Part shown: in pieces, positions 10,633 through 21,274 of the stretch | How the letters are laid out: the number at the start of each line of letters is the position of its first letter | Numbering within the stretch: the first letter of the stretch is position 1 | DNA from: Siphonodentalium dalli | Lineage: Eukaryota > Mollusca > Scaphopoda > Gadilida > Siphonodentaliidae | Assembly (NCBI GenBank): GCA_032622095.1 | Contig: CP136065.1 | Location: 156,989,577-157,053,576 of the forward strand | DNA length: 64,000 nt | Direction of reading: 5' to 3' | Notes under the pieces: generated by a model | The model's input: only the letters and a program-made list of their open reading frames with translations | Database searches by the model: none | Told to the model about the DNA's origin: nothing | Position numbers and translations under genes: made by a program

Positions 10633-11749
10633 CATAGCTAGTGTAGAGATCCATGACATGATCTAGTATTTTTTGTGGTTTGATAGTCTGTTATTTATCA
10701 AAATATAGTATCGTTGCACAGGGCCACCAAACTCGGTCACGTGGTTACTATTTTTAGTGTACAAATGGCCGACGGATTTATCACCTCAAAGTAAGTACTG
10801 AGTTCTGTATAACTGTGTTGTACAAAACTAGTAGACCCACCGGAGAGAAGGCGGAGTAAAAAAATAAAATGGAAGGATTAGATAAATTTCCAACTAGTTT
10901 AACTTGCCTATTGTTGACGTATAGCAAGTTGCGATTGCGCTCAAACAATTTCACTTTAATCGTCACTAAACGGAGCTAAACTATTTATTTAAATAGTGCA
11001 CGAGAAACAAAATGTCTCCGGAATATTTTTAATATGCACTTGTTGGCAAATTGTTAACAATTGTTTGTCATAAATCTAGTTATATAAAAAAGGTAATGCC
11101 CATACTGCAGGTAACGCTCACATCACACACACATTTTCACACCAGTTTCGATCCATTTTAGCCAGCGGATATAATGAGTTGACTATTTTCTTACTTGACA
11201 ATGATTTTTATATCTTCCACAGGTTATATATGTCGCAATGACAGAGTCATCACCACCGAATTCTCAAAAGAAGTGTGCATATGGTGTCCTACGAACAATC
11301 TACTCAGGAAAGTGTGGGGAAGCGAATAAATAGAACGAAACGTTGCCAGTTTCATACTCATGCATGTTATCAAACAATCGACAGTTCTTTACTTAACTGA
11401 TTAAAGTATCTTATTAAGTTACACAATCATTCTTTATTATAATTTCTAGATTATATGCCCAGGGATGTGTTTATTATTAACAACATGCATAACTATATAT
11501 ATGCGTCTGAAAGAACCCAAATGTGTGCATATAGTCATACCCATTTAATGTATTGCATGGGGACTATTTTTTATACATTTTGAAGTACACATGCGTGTAC
11601 ATCTGATGAAAGCTTCATTCCAATTCTAATACCGATACTATCCAAGTGATAATCAAATGTCAGAAGACTGAAATATCAGTACATTATTGATGTACATATA
11701 ATACACTTCTCCGTGCAAATGCGATGCTTGTCCATCAGGGACTATTTAG

Positions 11750-11890
11750 AGGATATTACTTGGTTGGTTTGATATTAGGCCCCATATCATCCCGAGGTAA
11801 CCTCATATCAGCCTGCGACCGAAGACTGAAATGAGGTTATCGATGGTTGATATCAGGCCTATACTATCAAACCAACTAAGTAATATCCTA
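11750..11890. repeat. Foldback repeat of about 140 bp
   Basis: AGGATATTACTTGGTTGGTT at the left is mirrored by AACCAACTAAGTAATATCCT at the right, with further pairing inward through TTTGATA and AGGCC. Non-coding MITE-like hairpin inside the 10719-13825 element. Confidence 0.75.
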
Positions 11891-12216
11891 ATTATTAATT
11901 AGATTGCCTCTTAGTTCTTTAGTAACTGACAACTCTTTCATATGAGTGACGTCACCAAATCGATATCTACACGTTATTTAGTAGTGAAGTAGATAAATTA
12001 TCGCATGTCGTGAAAACTATATTACTCGGTCCGATGTGTGATAAAATGATATTACTCGGTTTAAGGGCAAATTGAAGCGATATTCACATAGTTCGATAAC
12101 AGGCCGTTCTGGACAAAATGTCATATCTAATTAATAAGGCAAAGTATTATCAGGTTTGGCGAATCCTACGTTCAACTATTATAGTTATATTCAAGTGGTA
12201 TTGTTAAATTTGACAA

Positions 12217-12421
12217 GTCGCAGCCATATTGGATTCATCCAGCCCCCGTTCCGCGGTTTAAATGCTACAGGTAAAAGTTCTGGAGGTGCATTCCATATAT
12301 GGAACTTATATGGAATATTCCTGATTCCATATACATCGAATGCACCTCCAGAACTTTGACCTGTAGCACTTAAACCGCGGAATGGGGAGGGGGCTACACG
12401 AATTCAATATAGCCGCGACTC
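12217..12421. repeat. Foldback repeat of about 205 bp
   Basis: Arms of about 90 bp are mirrored: the left has CCGCGGTTTAAATGCTACAG then AAGTTCTGGAGGTGCATTC, and the right has the complement with a few substitutions. The inner loop is itself near-palindromic (TTCCATATATGGAAC). ORF 12156-12359 runs through one arm and is spurious. Confidence 0.8.
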
Positions 12422-13913
12422 AGTGATCTCGCTTATGCACATTCATGTTGCAATCTCAACAATTCGGCAGCAAATGAACGTTATCCATATACAATTCTGT
12501 TCAGCCTTTTGCGCAAGCTTTTTTATTCAATAATCGCACAACTAAGCCTTTCTAAGTGACATTAAAGATGGACTATCTCTGTGTAAACATATGTTATATA
12601 GTCACCAGGGTATAAAATATTAGATATGAATCAAAGACCCCTGTCAAGAAATTCTTCTATAGATTAATATTGATTATATTTCGAATATGTTCTGGACTAA
12701 AACCGTGTGGTCGTTTAGTTGTTACTGTTAACAGAGACCAGAAATTTTATTGTGTAATTTTGTCACAAATAAACGTTAATTAGACTCATTATCGCTTATA
12801 ACTATGTAATAAAACAATACAAACATTAAATCTGGGTCAGTTGACGTTCGGAGCATAGCTATGGGAACACCCTAAAGATATCTATCGCTATATGGTACGG
12901 CCTGAATGGTCCGTTCTAAAATAGAACAATAAAGTGTCCCATCAAATCATCTCATTTTATAATAAATTATTCGAAATAAAATCAATATTAATTGATAGAA
13001 GCGTTTTAGGACACTGGTCTTCAATTACTATATATTATTTTATACCCAATACAATTGCAATATCTATACCAATGCGAGTTAAGTTTTTTCTGGACACAAT
13101 TAGGTTTGGATTGCATTATAATACTGTTTTCCCACAGCTCTAATAATGACATGTTTCACAAATTATTTTTGTATATAACGGGGAATTCGTTCCTTTGTTT
13201 CTATTGTAAGTAGATATAATAGATCGTAAAAATGTATCTGTTCCATTTGGAGGCTATCCCTGTTATATTGTCCGATAGTAGAATCGTGCATTTGCTCGCA
13301 GGCGTTCTCGGCTTTGTTCCATATGAATAAAGCTAGTTGATATTATATTACTGTGTGGGCGTTATCATGCCTTGTCTGTTGTCCGAGCGTTACCAATATT
13401 GCATTTGAAGGCACAGAGAGGGGATAGATGCGCAAATATGCAAGATATATTTTGAAAATCATGCAGGAATATGTTTCTCAATTTTTGTCTATTATACCGG
13501 ATGGACAAATGCTCTAAATAAAGCTCAGATGCTTCTTACTGGTGAAATTGGGATAATTGTGTTGGCGCTATCAATAAAAGCCACCAGCGCGAAAATGGGT
13601 GAAAAATAAGAGATTGAAATTTGTGCGAGACATCAGCTTTATACGGGACTATATTTCTAAAAGTGGTTTTGTTCAATGGACACAAGAAATATATAGTTCT
13701 TCTTTCGCTATTATGGCACAACAAGAATATTTGTTGCTTTCGAGAAATAAGCATCGGAAGCGAGAATTAGCTATTTGTTGTGAGTGTTTCGTTAACCATC
13801 ACGTGACCCGAGTTTAGTGGCCCTGTTGCACATGGTATTATCTTTAATAGGTCATGGCCTGGTTTCGTTTTAAGGTGAAATCATGCACGCCTGATTAATC
13901 GGTAGTAACCGTA

Positions 13914-14088
13914 CTCTCAGGTGCCTAATAATAGTGTCAGCACGATTATTAATTTTGGAGAAAATTCCCAATGATCACTATTATTTGGCATTGAGACAGA
14001 GTGAAATTGCCATCACTATTATTAATTTCAGCCTAAATCCCCACCCATCACTATTATTAGGCCATCACGATTATTAGGCACCTGAGAG
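13914..14088. mobile_element. Tc1/mariner-type MITE (CTCTCAGGTGCC family), 175 bp
   Basis: The terminal inverted repeat CTCTCAGGTGCCTAATAAT is near-perfect at both ends, and TA lies on each side (13912-13913 and 14089-14090). The interior is made of short CACTATTATTA repeats. It is the better-preserved copy of the family seen at 9007-9232. Confidence 0.8.
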
Positions 14089-14341
14089 TATAGGAAATGC
14101 CCCGAAGCTACTACTATTGTACAATGACATCAGTCTGTTTTATCTAAATTATTTATTCACTCCAGCCCAAAAACAATTTGGCAAATAATATCATTCCGTT
14201 TTGTAGTGCCTATCATCAACTGAAGTTGGATCCTACCCTAGGTTCGAAATTGTGTCTCATTGAGTCAGTGTGCCCCACCCCATGTAAATCGCTGAAAGTC
14301 AAACATACATAAATTTCTATAAATAAATCAGATGTGGCTAT

Positions 14342-14866
14342 GTGAAATACCGGTATGCAACGAATCCCAATCTTTCACATCATCAAAATGTATTCAGTAT
14401 CATATGTAAGGTTAGGTATATGAGAAAATTAATTATCCAGGAAAATCACCAGTACCCGGAAGTTATCCTTAATGTATCAAGCCACACCCTCACCGAAGGG
14501 GAAACCAAAATCCTGAGCAAAGGGCTCACATATTGCCCCACACCCAAGGGGAATGACCGCCCACAACTATCAAAGGACATAAAAAGATTTTTCAGACGAC
14601 TCCGTCTAAAAACCTTTTTTGATGCCATTGATGACGACAGGCCATCAATTGATCCATTCCAAGACTTCTTGGAACTAAAATTCCGTCCACCTAGCTCCTG
14701 GTCACCACCCACTGGTCTCGAACCCCTTATCGACTCACTATGCAGGCTCACAAACCACCATAACCTCACCTCCACGTCCCTCCATTTCCAAGGTCAAAAC
14801 ACTGACACGAATATGGAAAAAGCCATCCAGGATCTGAAATCTAACTACAACATAGTAATTAAATGA
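14342..14866 (+). pseudogene. Penelope-like element N-terminal region (partial)
   Basis: Open for 174 codons from the first in-frame ATG, though the true start is probably upstream. The stretch 'VILNVSSHTLTEGETKILSKG' region followed by 'LTYCPTP' (about residues 41-69) is the conserved N-terminal signature before the RT domain in Penelope-like elements ('LSKGL..CPTP'). A basic stretch, 'KRFFRRLRLK', follows. The frame ends where the Helitron-like element begins, so its stop codon belongs to the insertion. It would have been one polyprotein with the pieces at 16630-18435. Confidence 0.85.
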
Positions 14867-16627
14867 AAGTGTCAATGACACTGTAGCTCAACTAGGGAAT
14901 AATTTAATGTATTACAGTCAATGGAGTGATTAGGAATGTGGAAAGTTGAATGTCTAATACTATACATGAAGAGAAAAGTAAAATCCAAGATGGCTGCTGG
15001 TGGCCATGTTTTCGGCCGATTGACCCCAAAATGACTCGTTCCAATCTGCGTGTCAATGTTAACATCCATGACAAATTTTATGATGATCAGACTAAAGGTA
15101 CGACCTGTAGCCCGTGCTAAAGAATTTAGTCATACAAAGAGTAAATTCCAAGATGGCTGCTGGCCGCCATGTTTTTTGGCCGAATGACCCCAAAATTACT
15201 CTTTCCCATCTACATGTCAATATTAACATCCATGACAAATTTCATGATGATCAGACAAACAGTACGACCTGTGGCCCGTGCTAATGGATTGAATTTTGAA
15301 ATCCAAGATGGCCACTGGCGGCCATGTTTTTTGTCCGAATAACCCCAAAATGACTCGTTCCCATCTACATTCCAATTTCAACAGCCATGATAAATTTTAT
15401 GATGATCGGACTAAAGGTACGACCTGTAGCCCGTGCTAAAGGATTTAGTCATACAAAGAGTGAAATCAAAGATGCCTGCTGGCGGCCATGTTTTTTGGCC
15501 GAATGACCCCAAAATGACTCGTTCCCATCTACATGTCACTAGCCGATGAGCCCGACGTTGTCCGGGCTATTCAAAAACCAAATTTCAAGTCGATAGCTCT
15601 ACTCAGCCCGACGTTGTCCGGGCTATTCAAAAACCAAATTTCAAGTCGATAGCTCTACCCAGCCCGACGTTGTCCGGGCTATTCAAAAACCAAATTTCAA
15701 GTCGATAGCTCCACCCGTTTCCGAGATCTGGTCTGTGCATGCGCGAAGCTGGCGTCGCACGGGCTCGGCAACCCGATAAAATTTGTATCCGGGGCAAGAT
15801 ACATTCACATACCAAATTTCAAGTCGATAGCTCCACCCGTTTCCGAGATCTCGTCTGCGCATGCGCGAAGCTGGCGTCGCACGGGCTCGGCGACCCGATA
15901 AAATTCGTATCCGGGGCAAGATACATTCACATACCAAATTTCAAGTCGATAGCTCCACCCGTTTCCGAGATCTCGTCTGCGCATGCGCGAAGCTGGCGTC
16001 GCACGGGCTCGGCGACCCGATAAAAGGGCTCGCCAATACGACAACGTCCACCGCCTGGTCAAACTACACACACGTACCAAGTTTGGTCCCGATCGGTCGA
16101 GAATCGTAGATTTGTATAAATGACAAACATACAAACATACAGACAAACATACAAACAAACAGACAGAGGTCTTCAAAATATATATGAGATTATTAACATT
16201 CTTGACAAATTTTATGATGATCAGACTAAAAGTACGACCTGTAGCCCGAGCTAAAAAATTTAGTCATTCAAAGAGTAAAATCCAAATGACCCCATAATTA
16301 CTCGTTCCCATCTACATGTCAATATTAACATCCATGACAAATTTCATGACGATCAGACAAACAGTACGCCCTGTAGACCGTGCTAATGGATTGAATTTTG
16401 AAATGCAAGATGGCCACTGGCGGCCATGTTTTTTTACCGAATGACCCCAAAATTAATCATTCTGGTCTAAATGTTGATGTCAACAGCTATGACAAATTTC
16501 ATAATGATCCGACCAAAGGTACGACCTGTAGACTGCATTGTTGACGCCTTACGTACACACGCACACGGACGACAGACGACAAAGCCATGGCAATAGCTCA
16601 AACTTTACAAAGTAAAGTTGAGCTAAA
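14866..16627 (+). mobile_element. Helitron-like tandem-core element inserted in the Penelope-like element
   Basis: It starts TGAAAGTGTCAATGAC followed by GTAGCTCAAC and ends with a hairpin (CTCAAACTTTAC-AAA-GTAAAGTTGAG) followed by CTAAAA. The 5' AGCTCAAC is inverted at the 3' end as GTTGAGCT, a Helentron-style subterminal inverted repeat. The core is several diverged units of about 185 bp holding CCAAGATGGC(T/C), a GGCCATGTTTT motif and ATGATGATCAGAC, then a short ACGGACGACAG-type tract. A second copy, with the same ends, is at 25067-27984. It is itself interrupted by the Helitron at 15539-16189. Boundaries are uncertain by a few A residues. Confidence 0.8.
15539..16189 (-). mobile_element. 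Canonical non-autonomous Helitron with triplicated 3' hairpin
   Basis: On the minus strand it begins TCTCATATATATTTTG and ends AGCCCGGACAACGTCGGGCT, then CATCGG and CTAG. Flanks are A (5') and T (3'); joining the host sequence across the insertion restores the ATGTCA/TATTAACAT sequence seen elsewhere in the host element, so the insertion is precise. The core has about two and a half copies of a 122-bp GC-rich unit holding GCGCATGCGCGAAGCTGG. The hairpin segment occurs three times (plus 15549-15568, 15605-15624, 15661-15680) at 56-bp spacing. ORFs of up to 123 aa across it are repeat artefacts. Confidence 0.9.
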
Positions 16628-16629
16628 AA

Positions 16630-18047
16630 GCCGACAAAGGGTCGCTGTAGTAATTCTCGACAGAACTGACTATATCAATGAAGCCAACAGGCAACTCCAG
16701 GACTGTCCGACACCAACTTCTATGTCCAAAAAGACGAAGATCTAACGGAATTCCACAACAACCAAGTTAGGAACGAACTATCCAAACTGTGCGCTAGGGG
16801 AAATACCGGGAAAAATACGCGAAGGTCTATACAAACATGACGCTTGCACACCCCAATTTTACCTCCTCCCAAAAATACACAAGTCAACAACAAAGGGCTC
16901 GATCCCAGGCAGACCGATCGTTAGCGGCAACGGCTCACCCACCGAACTCATCAGCAGCTTCGTTGATGAACACATTAAAAAATTTGTCAGCACGTACCCA
17001 AGCTACGTCCGGGACTACACCCACCTACTTCAGAAACTAGATTCCATCAAGGATCTTCCTGACCACTACATATTATTCACCCTAGATGTCACCCAACTAT
17101 ACACAAATATTCCCAACATGGGCGGCCTCAGAGCAGTCGCTCAATGCATTCGAAAACAAAACCCAAATTGGTGCATATCCACTAGTGGCCTTCTCAACCT
17201 ACTGAAACTTGTGCTACACAGCAACAACTTTCAGTTCAATGGCGATAATTACCTTCAAATCGGGGGTACAGCAATGGGCACACGAGTAGCCCCATCCTAT
17301 GCTAACATATTCATGGGAGAGCTTGAAAACAAGCTATTATCAGAAGCAGAACATAAACCTGCACTTTATCTCAGATATATTGATGATATCCTATTAATCT
17401 GGACCCACGGCCAATCCAACCTCAATAACTTCATCGACTACTTCAACAAGTCACACCCGACTATCAATTTCACCGCAGATTACAGCACGGACTCAGTCGA
17501 TTTCCTGGACGTCACCATCAGACGTACCCCCACGGGAATACAAACAAACTTATTCACAAAGACTGACAGCCATGCGTACCTAATGGCAGACTCCTGCCAC
17601 CCAAAACCCACATTCCAGGGTATCCCATTCAGTCAATTCCTACGTATCAGGCGAATCTGTAGTGACGTCACCGACTACTACGAAAACGCCCGCAAATTCA
17701 TCCAACACTTTGTAGCACGCGGTTATAACAAAACCACGATTGTTCAAGCAGCGATCGAGGCAGGTAAACTCAACAGGAAAGACCTGCTTATAGATAAACC
17801 CAAAGATGATGACAATACAGTCATACCATTTGTCACGGACTACCACCCAGAATCTTCAAGGACATTCCATATAATCAGGGCTCACTGGCCCATACTTCAG
17901 ACATCGATACGATATCGACGTCTATTTCCAAAACCACCTCTCCTAGCGAGACGCAGACCACCCAACCTGAAAGACATATTGACCAAAGCCAAACTCCCAC
18001 AATCGCACCACTGGAAGACATTTTCCCAACGCATTCACACCATGTGA
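16630..18047 (+). pseudogene. Penelope-like reverse transcriptase, frameshifted
   Basis: Conserved Penelope-type RT blocks follow in order across frame changes: KADKGS then 'VVILDRTDYINEANRQLQD', 'FYVQKDEDLTEFHNNQVRNEL', 'FYLLPKIHK', 'GRPIVSGNGSPTE', 'FTLDVTQLYTNIP', 'GGTAMGTRVAPSYANIFMG' and the catalytic 'LRYIDDILLIW'. The YIDD aspartates are present. From about 16800 to 18047 one frame stays open; before that at least two shifts are needed, including one close to KADKGS. In an intact element this enzyme copies element RNA at a nicked or telomeric 3' end. It is inactive here. Confidence 0.9.
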
Positions 18048-18435
18048 ACGGAAATACTGCTTAATATGCAAGGACATCCCACACCAAAAATGGTTCAAAA
18101 GTAAAATCACCAAAAAGCGATTCAAGGGACCCTCACGATACAATTGCCTCATGAAAAATTGTATCTATCTACTCACATGCAACAAATGCAACTCCCAATA
18201 CATAGGGGAGACCAAGCGCACATTTAGAACACGCATAAAAGAACACCTGGCCGACATTCGACACAACAGAGATACTCCGGTAGCGTTCCACTTTAACCTA
18301 CCAGACCACGATACAAGCAACCTTCTACATCAGGTTATTGAGATCTTGAACTATGACCCAGAGAGCGATTCGGTAACCCAACCCCGAAAAACACGCGAAC
18401 CCTGACCCCACTCGGTTTGAACAGGAAGGACTTCT
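18040..18435 (+). pseudogene. Penelope-like GIY-YIG endonuclease domain
   Basis: After a frameshift from the RT, the frame reads 'PCERKYCLICKDI', a Cys-rich linker, then 'CIYLLTCNKCNSQYIGET' (the GIY-YIG core in its YLL..YIG form) and 'RTFRTRIKEHLADI', with the conserved Arg and His region. Near 18385 another shift is needed to reach 'RTLTPLGLNRKDF' and the stop at about 18435, the usual type of Penelope C-terminus. In family members this domain nicks target DNA for insertion. The presence of GIY-YIG separates this from the endonuclease-less telomeric Athena type. Confidence 0.88.
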
Positions 18436-19030
18436 AGTCATATACCTTTTTAGTATCATATGTAAATTTATGCAATAAGATATTTTTTGGTAAAATTAAA
18501 TTGATCGCTGGGCCAGATTCAACCTTCATGAAATCATAGTCATTTTTAACAGATATAGTAAATATGTTTTACATCGCTAATATCTCTGGACTGGATAGGG
18601 GACGTTCATGTGATATATATAGATACCCAGGGAACTATATAAATCATGTTGCGGAAGAGATAATTAATGGGGTCACCATAATTCCGTTGTAACTTATGTA
18701 AGAGATCAAGGATGGCCTCAGCCCGTGAATATTGTTTTTAATGAAAATAAGTTTGTATAATTATGTAAATAGACAAGCATCTACTTGGTGAGAGGATTAT
18801 AATTATGTTGTCCAAAGTGGTATATAGACAGGCATCTCTGTGCTATGAGGAATATCATTATTTTGGGCAAAGTTGCCAAAGCACCATCAGATCAGGTAGG
18901 GGCACCAAATTAACAAGGACATGTTTGTCACAAGTTTACTCCATTCTTATATGTTTAGGCACTCCCATGAAACATGCATTTATCAGTTTATAGATGGATG
19001 TGTGTTGGGTTGTCCATACGTACTGACGTA
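18436..19030. other. No gene recognised
   Basis: AT-rich sequence directly after the Penelope-like C-terminus; part may be the element's 3' UTR. There is no poly-A tail or clear duplication to mark its end. ORF 18805-18993 has no recognisable content. Confidence 0.5.
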
Positions 19031-19861
19031 ATCATATTAATTGCAAATTAAAACAAATAAAATAATAATAAGATAATAAAAAGATACGGCCGTATTTATA
19101 TTTAATCTTATTCTAAATAAATTCCGAAAGGGATACCGATAACAGGCGAACGCGCGTGCACAAAGGTAATGTACTTTCGTACTATTGAATAAGCGTACCA
19201 ATTTAATTAGCGGTCTTTTGTCTCGGCGAAGCTTTGAAACGGATTAAAACAACAGGTGTCTAATTGGATACGCCTAAACCAGAATTTGTTAATGCACAAA
19301 CTTCAGATACACATATATACATGTTTGCTTATTTCACAAATTGATTGAACAATGGTGACTTCACAGATAATTAGAGCAGCGACACCTTTTTGCATCAGTT
19401 ATTGCGCTGGAAGGGACTCTTTGTTTTAACAACAATTTTCCTAACTAAACACTAATTAGCTAAAAGTACACGATGGTGGTTTATGGTCACCATCAGTGTT
19501 AATCAACTTATCACAATTAATGAGCCGTCGGAAAATGACAGCTCAGAGTTGAAATCTACTGGCAACATTTTCAAAAACCGCGAATCACTGTAAAATGTAT
19601 CATATCCGTGTTTCCAGGTTTATCTGTACATATATTTATGTCTTATTATAACATGTTTATCTATTGCAATTTATTTTTTGTTGTATTTTGTAGTTTATTG
19701 AATAAACAGTTTAATTAATCAGTACCGTACCGAGGTGTTCGGGTCTCGATAACTCTTACTGACAGCGGCAATATATTCCGATGGTTTTGCGATTTTCTGT
19801 AAACCGAACTCCTCTCTAAACCGAACACAAGGGCCGATCTGAAGGGTGTTCGGTTTTACTG
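19031..19861. mobile_element. Decayed pogo/Tigger-like element, one TIR left
   Basis: The right end reads GGGTGTTCGGTTTTACTG-TA (ending at 19861-19863), the inverse of a CAGTAAAACCGAACACCC terminus, preceded inward by CTGTAAACCGAACTCCTCTC-type motifs. Near the left, 19038-19070 shares an AAATTAAAACAAATAAAAT segment with 7612-7640. No left TIR or transposase ORF is preserved; the left limit is provisional. Confidence 0.45.
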
Positions 19862-19869
19862 TACCGGTA

Positions 19870-20840
19870 TGGCAGTATCATGAACTGATGAACTGTTTCA
19901 TCAAGGAACTAGCTCAATTTTGCCATTGTTGGTATGGAGGTCAGGCCACTCAAGCTGGGAGCAATCATTGACCCAACTGTATCTGTATCAGCGCTGGAGC
20001 CTCTCGACTGTGTTTGCGCTGTATATAGGCCACAGTGTTAGATATATAGCTTAGTGGCTGATAATTTGGTTATGGATACGTAAAAGTGAGGCTAAAACTC
20101 ATCTGAGACCAAAGGTAAAATCACTTCTTGCAAAATTGATGTTCAAAATTTGCTGTGGTTTGGGGTTCCGTACACACCTTTTCTGTTTTCACGACCTTTC
20201 TCAGGCGAGTCAAACTCAAAGGAAGCACGAATTAATCTCTATACAATAAGTCTAATATTATGCGACAGTAGCGAAACAAATCGTTGTGCAATACATTCAT
20301 TTCCAGTAGCTCATTTATCTAAAAAAAAAATTCGCGGAAATTTTAAAGAACCACATAAAAAATAGGAATAATTCTGTGAGTGGAACGAAATAAAGTCTGT
20401 ACTAAAATCGGGATGAAGCGATTTTAGTTTACGAAACGAAATTAGAATGTCTGTACAATCGGCCGAGTCGTTGAGAATGTATAATATAATCGGTTGCAAT
20501 CTCCGACAATGGACCCAAAATATTTCTTCGGTAACTAATGGATGCTGGATATATCTTAATGGATAACCCCACCCATGCAGTCGACCAGATGTCATGTCCC
20601 ACTTTGGCCCATGCCTATAGGATCCTATAGGCATATAGATGTGTACAACGTGTCTTACTCGAGATCACATGCGAAGTAATCAATGGCTTCAATGCTTATT
20701 GCTTTTAAAGATGGTTCTTCTAAATAAGCTGCAGTTCGTGTTTGAGCAGACAATGTCGCCACCTAATAGTTTTATTTAAATTGTTTGAAGGACCTAAAAT
20801 GTTATGATAGAGTCGAGTTTAAAGCGACATCTGAACATCC
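19870..20840. other. No gene recognised
   Basis: Unremarkable AT-rich sequence. ORFs at 20150-20365 and 20311-20634 overlap on opposite strands without recognisable domains. Confidence 0.5.
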
Positions 20841-20842
20841 TT

Positions 20843-21228
20843 ATGAGGCCCCACCCCACCCCCCTTTCGTACGCCGTATTCCATGCCATGTTATGAGGTA
20901 CGCCGTATTCCGGCCCCTCTGTTAAGAGGTATTCGGTATTCCAAAAATATCGGTATTCGTACGCCGACCTTCGACACCTTCCAAAAAATGATCATAATAA
21001 TTATATAAATTTATGCGATTTTTGTCACAATAAATTCACGGTTTGATATACAGATCGTCGATCATCGTCATTTTAGACGTAGACACTGCGGGATGACCGG
21101 CGTTCGTACGGCAATAGAAAATTTATCTGGAAAATTCCATATGGCTGCTAACTGGTATTCCGTATTCCACCCTCTGTGTTAAGTGGTATTCCGTATTCCA
21201 GGGGGTGGGGTGGGGTGGCGCCTCCCTT
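20843..21228. repeat. GC-rich-ended foldback repeat of about 385 bp
   Basis: The left end GAGGCCCCACCCCACCCCCC is mirrored near the right end by a GGGGGTGGGGTGGGGTGG-type segment. Inside, both halves carry repeated GTATTCCGTATTCCA or TACGCCGTATTCC motifs in inverted arrangement. Non-coding. Confidence 0.65.
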
Positions 21229-21274
21229 ATGGCCATTTTGCCGATTACCAGTTATGGGCCTACTACATATTTTT

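Larger units (their letters stand above)
10719..13825. mobile_element. TIR element, 3.1 kb, with 5-bp duplication
   Basis: The ends are CAGGGCCACCAAACTCGG on the left and its near reverse complement (CCGAGTTTAGTGGCCCTG) on the right; the match extends inward through TCACGTG. Both ends are flanked by TTGCA (10714-10718 and 13826-13830). A 5-bp duplication does not fit hAT (8) or Tc1/mariner (TA), so the superfamily is left open. No transposase ORF is recognised. Two foldbacks (11750-11890 and 12217-12421) lie inside. Short ORFs at 13536-13817 overlap each other on both strands and are not convincing. Confidence 0.65.
14342..18435 (+). mobile_element. Penelope-like retroelement, decayed and split
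   Basis: Three coding pieces in order form one Penelope-like element: an N-terminal region (14342-14866), a reverse transcriptase (about 16630-18047) and a GIY-YIG endonuclease (about 18040-18435). The N-terminal piece ends at 'NYNIVIK' and the next resumes at 'KADKGS', the junction expected for Penelope-type proteins, so the 1.76 kb between them (14866-16627) is a later insertion. At least four frame changes or stops were seen after the insertion, so it is dead. No LTR-like terminal repeats or exact element ends were found. Confidence 0.9.

Noticed and set aside
15627-16176. ORFs of 62-123 codons on both strands
   Set aside because: They repeat the same peptide per 122-bp unit of the Helitron core and exist on both strands.
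7257-19861. A single 12.6-kb pogo-like element spanning both TIR-like ends
   Set aside because: The two ends differ in their inner motifs, and many intact unrelated elements with their own duplications lie between. Two separate remnants are more likely.
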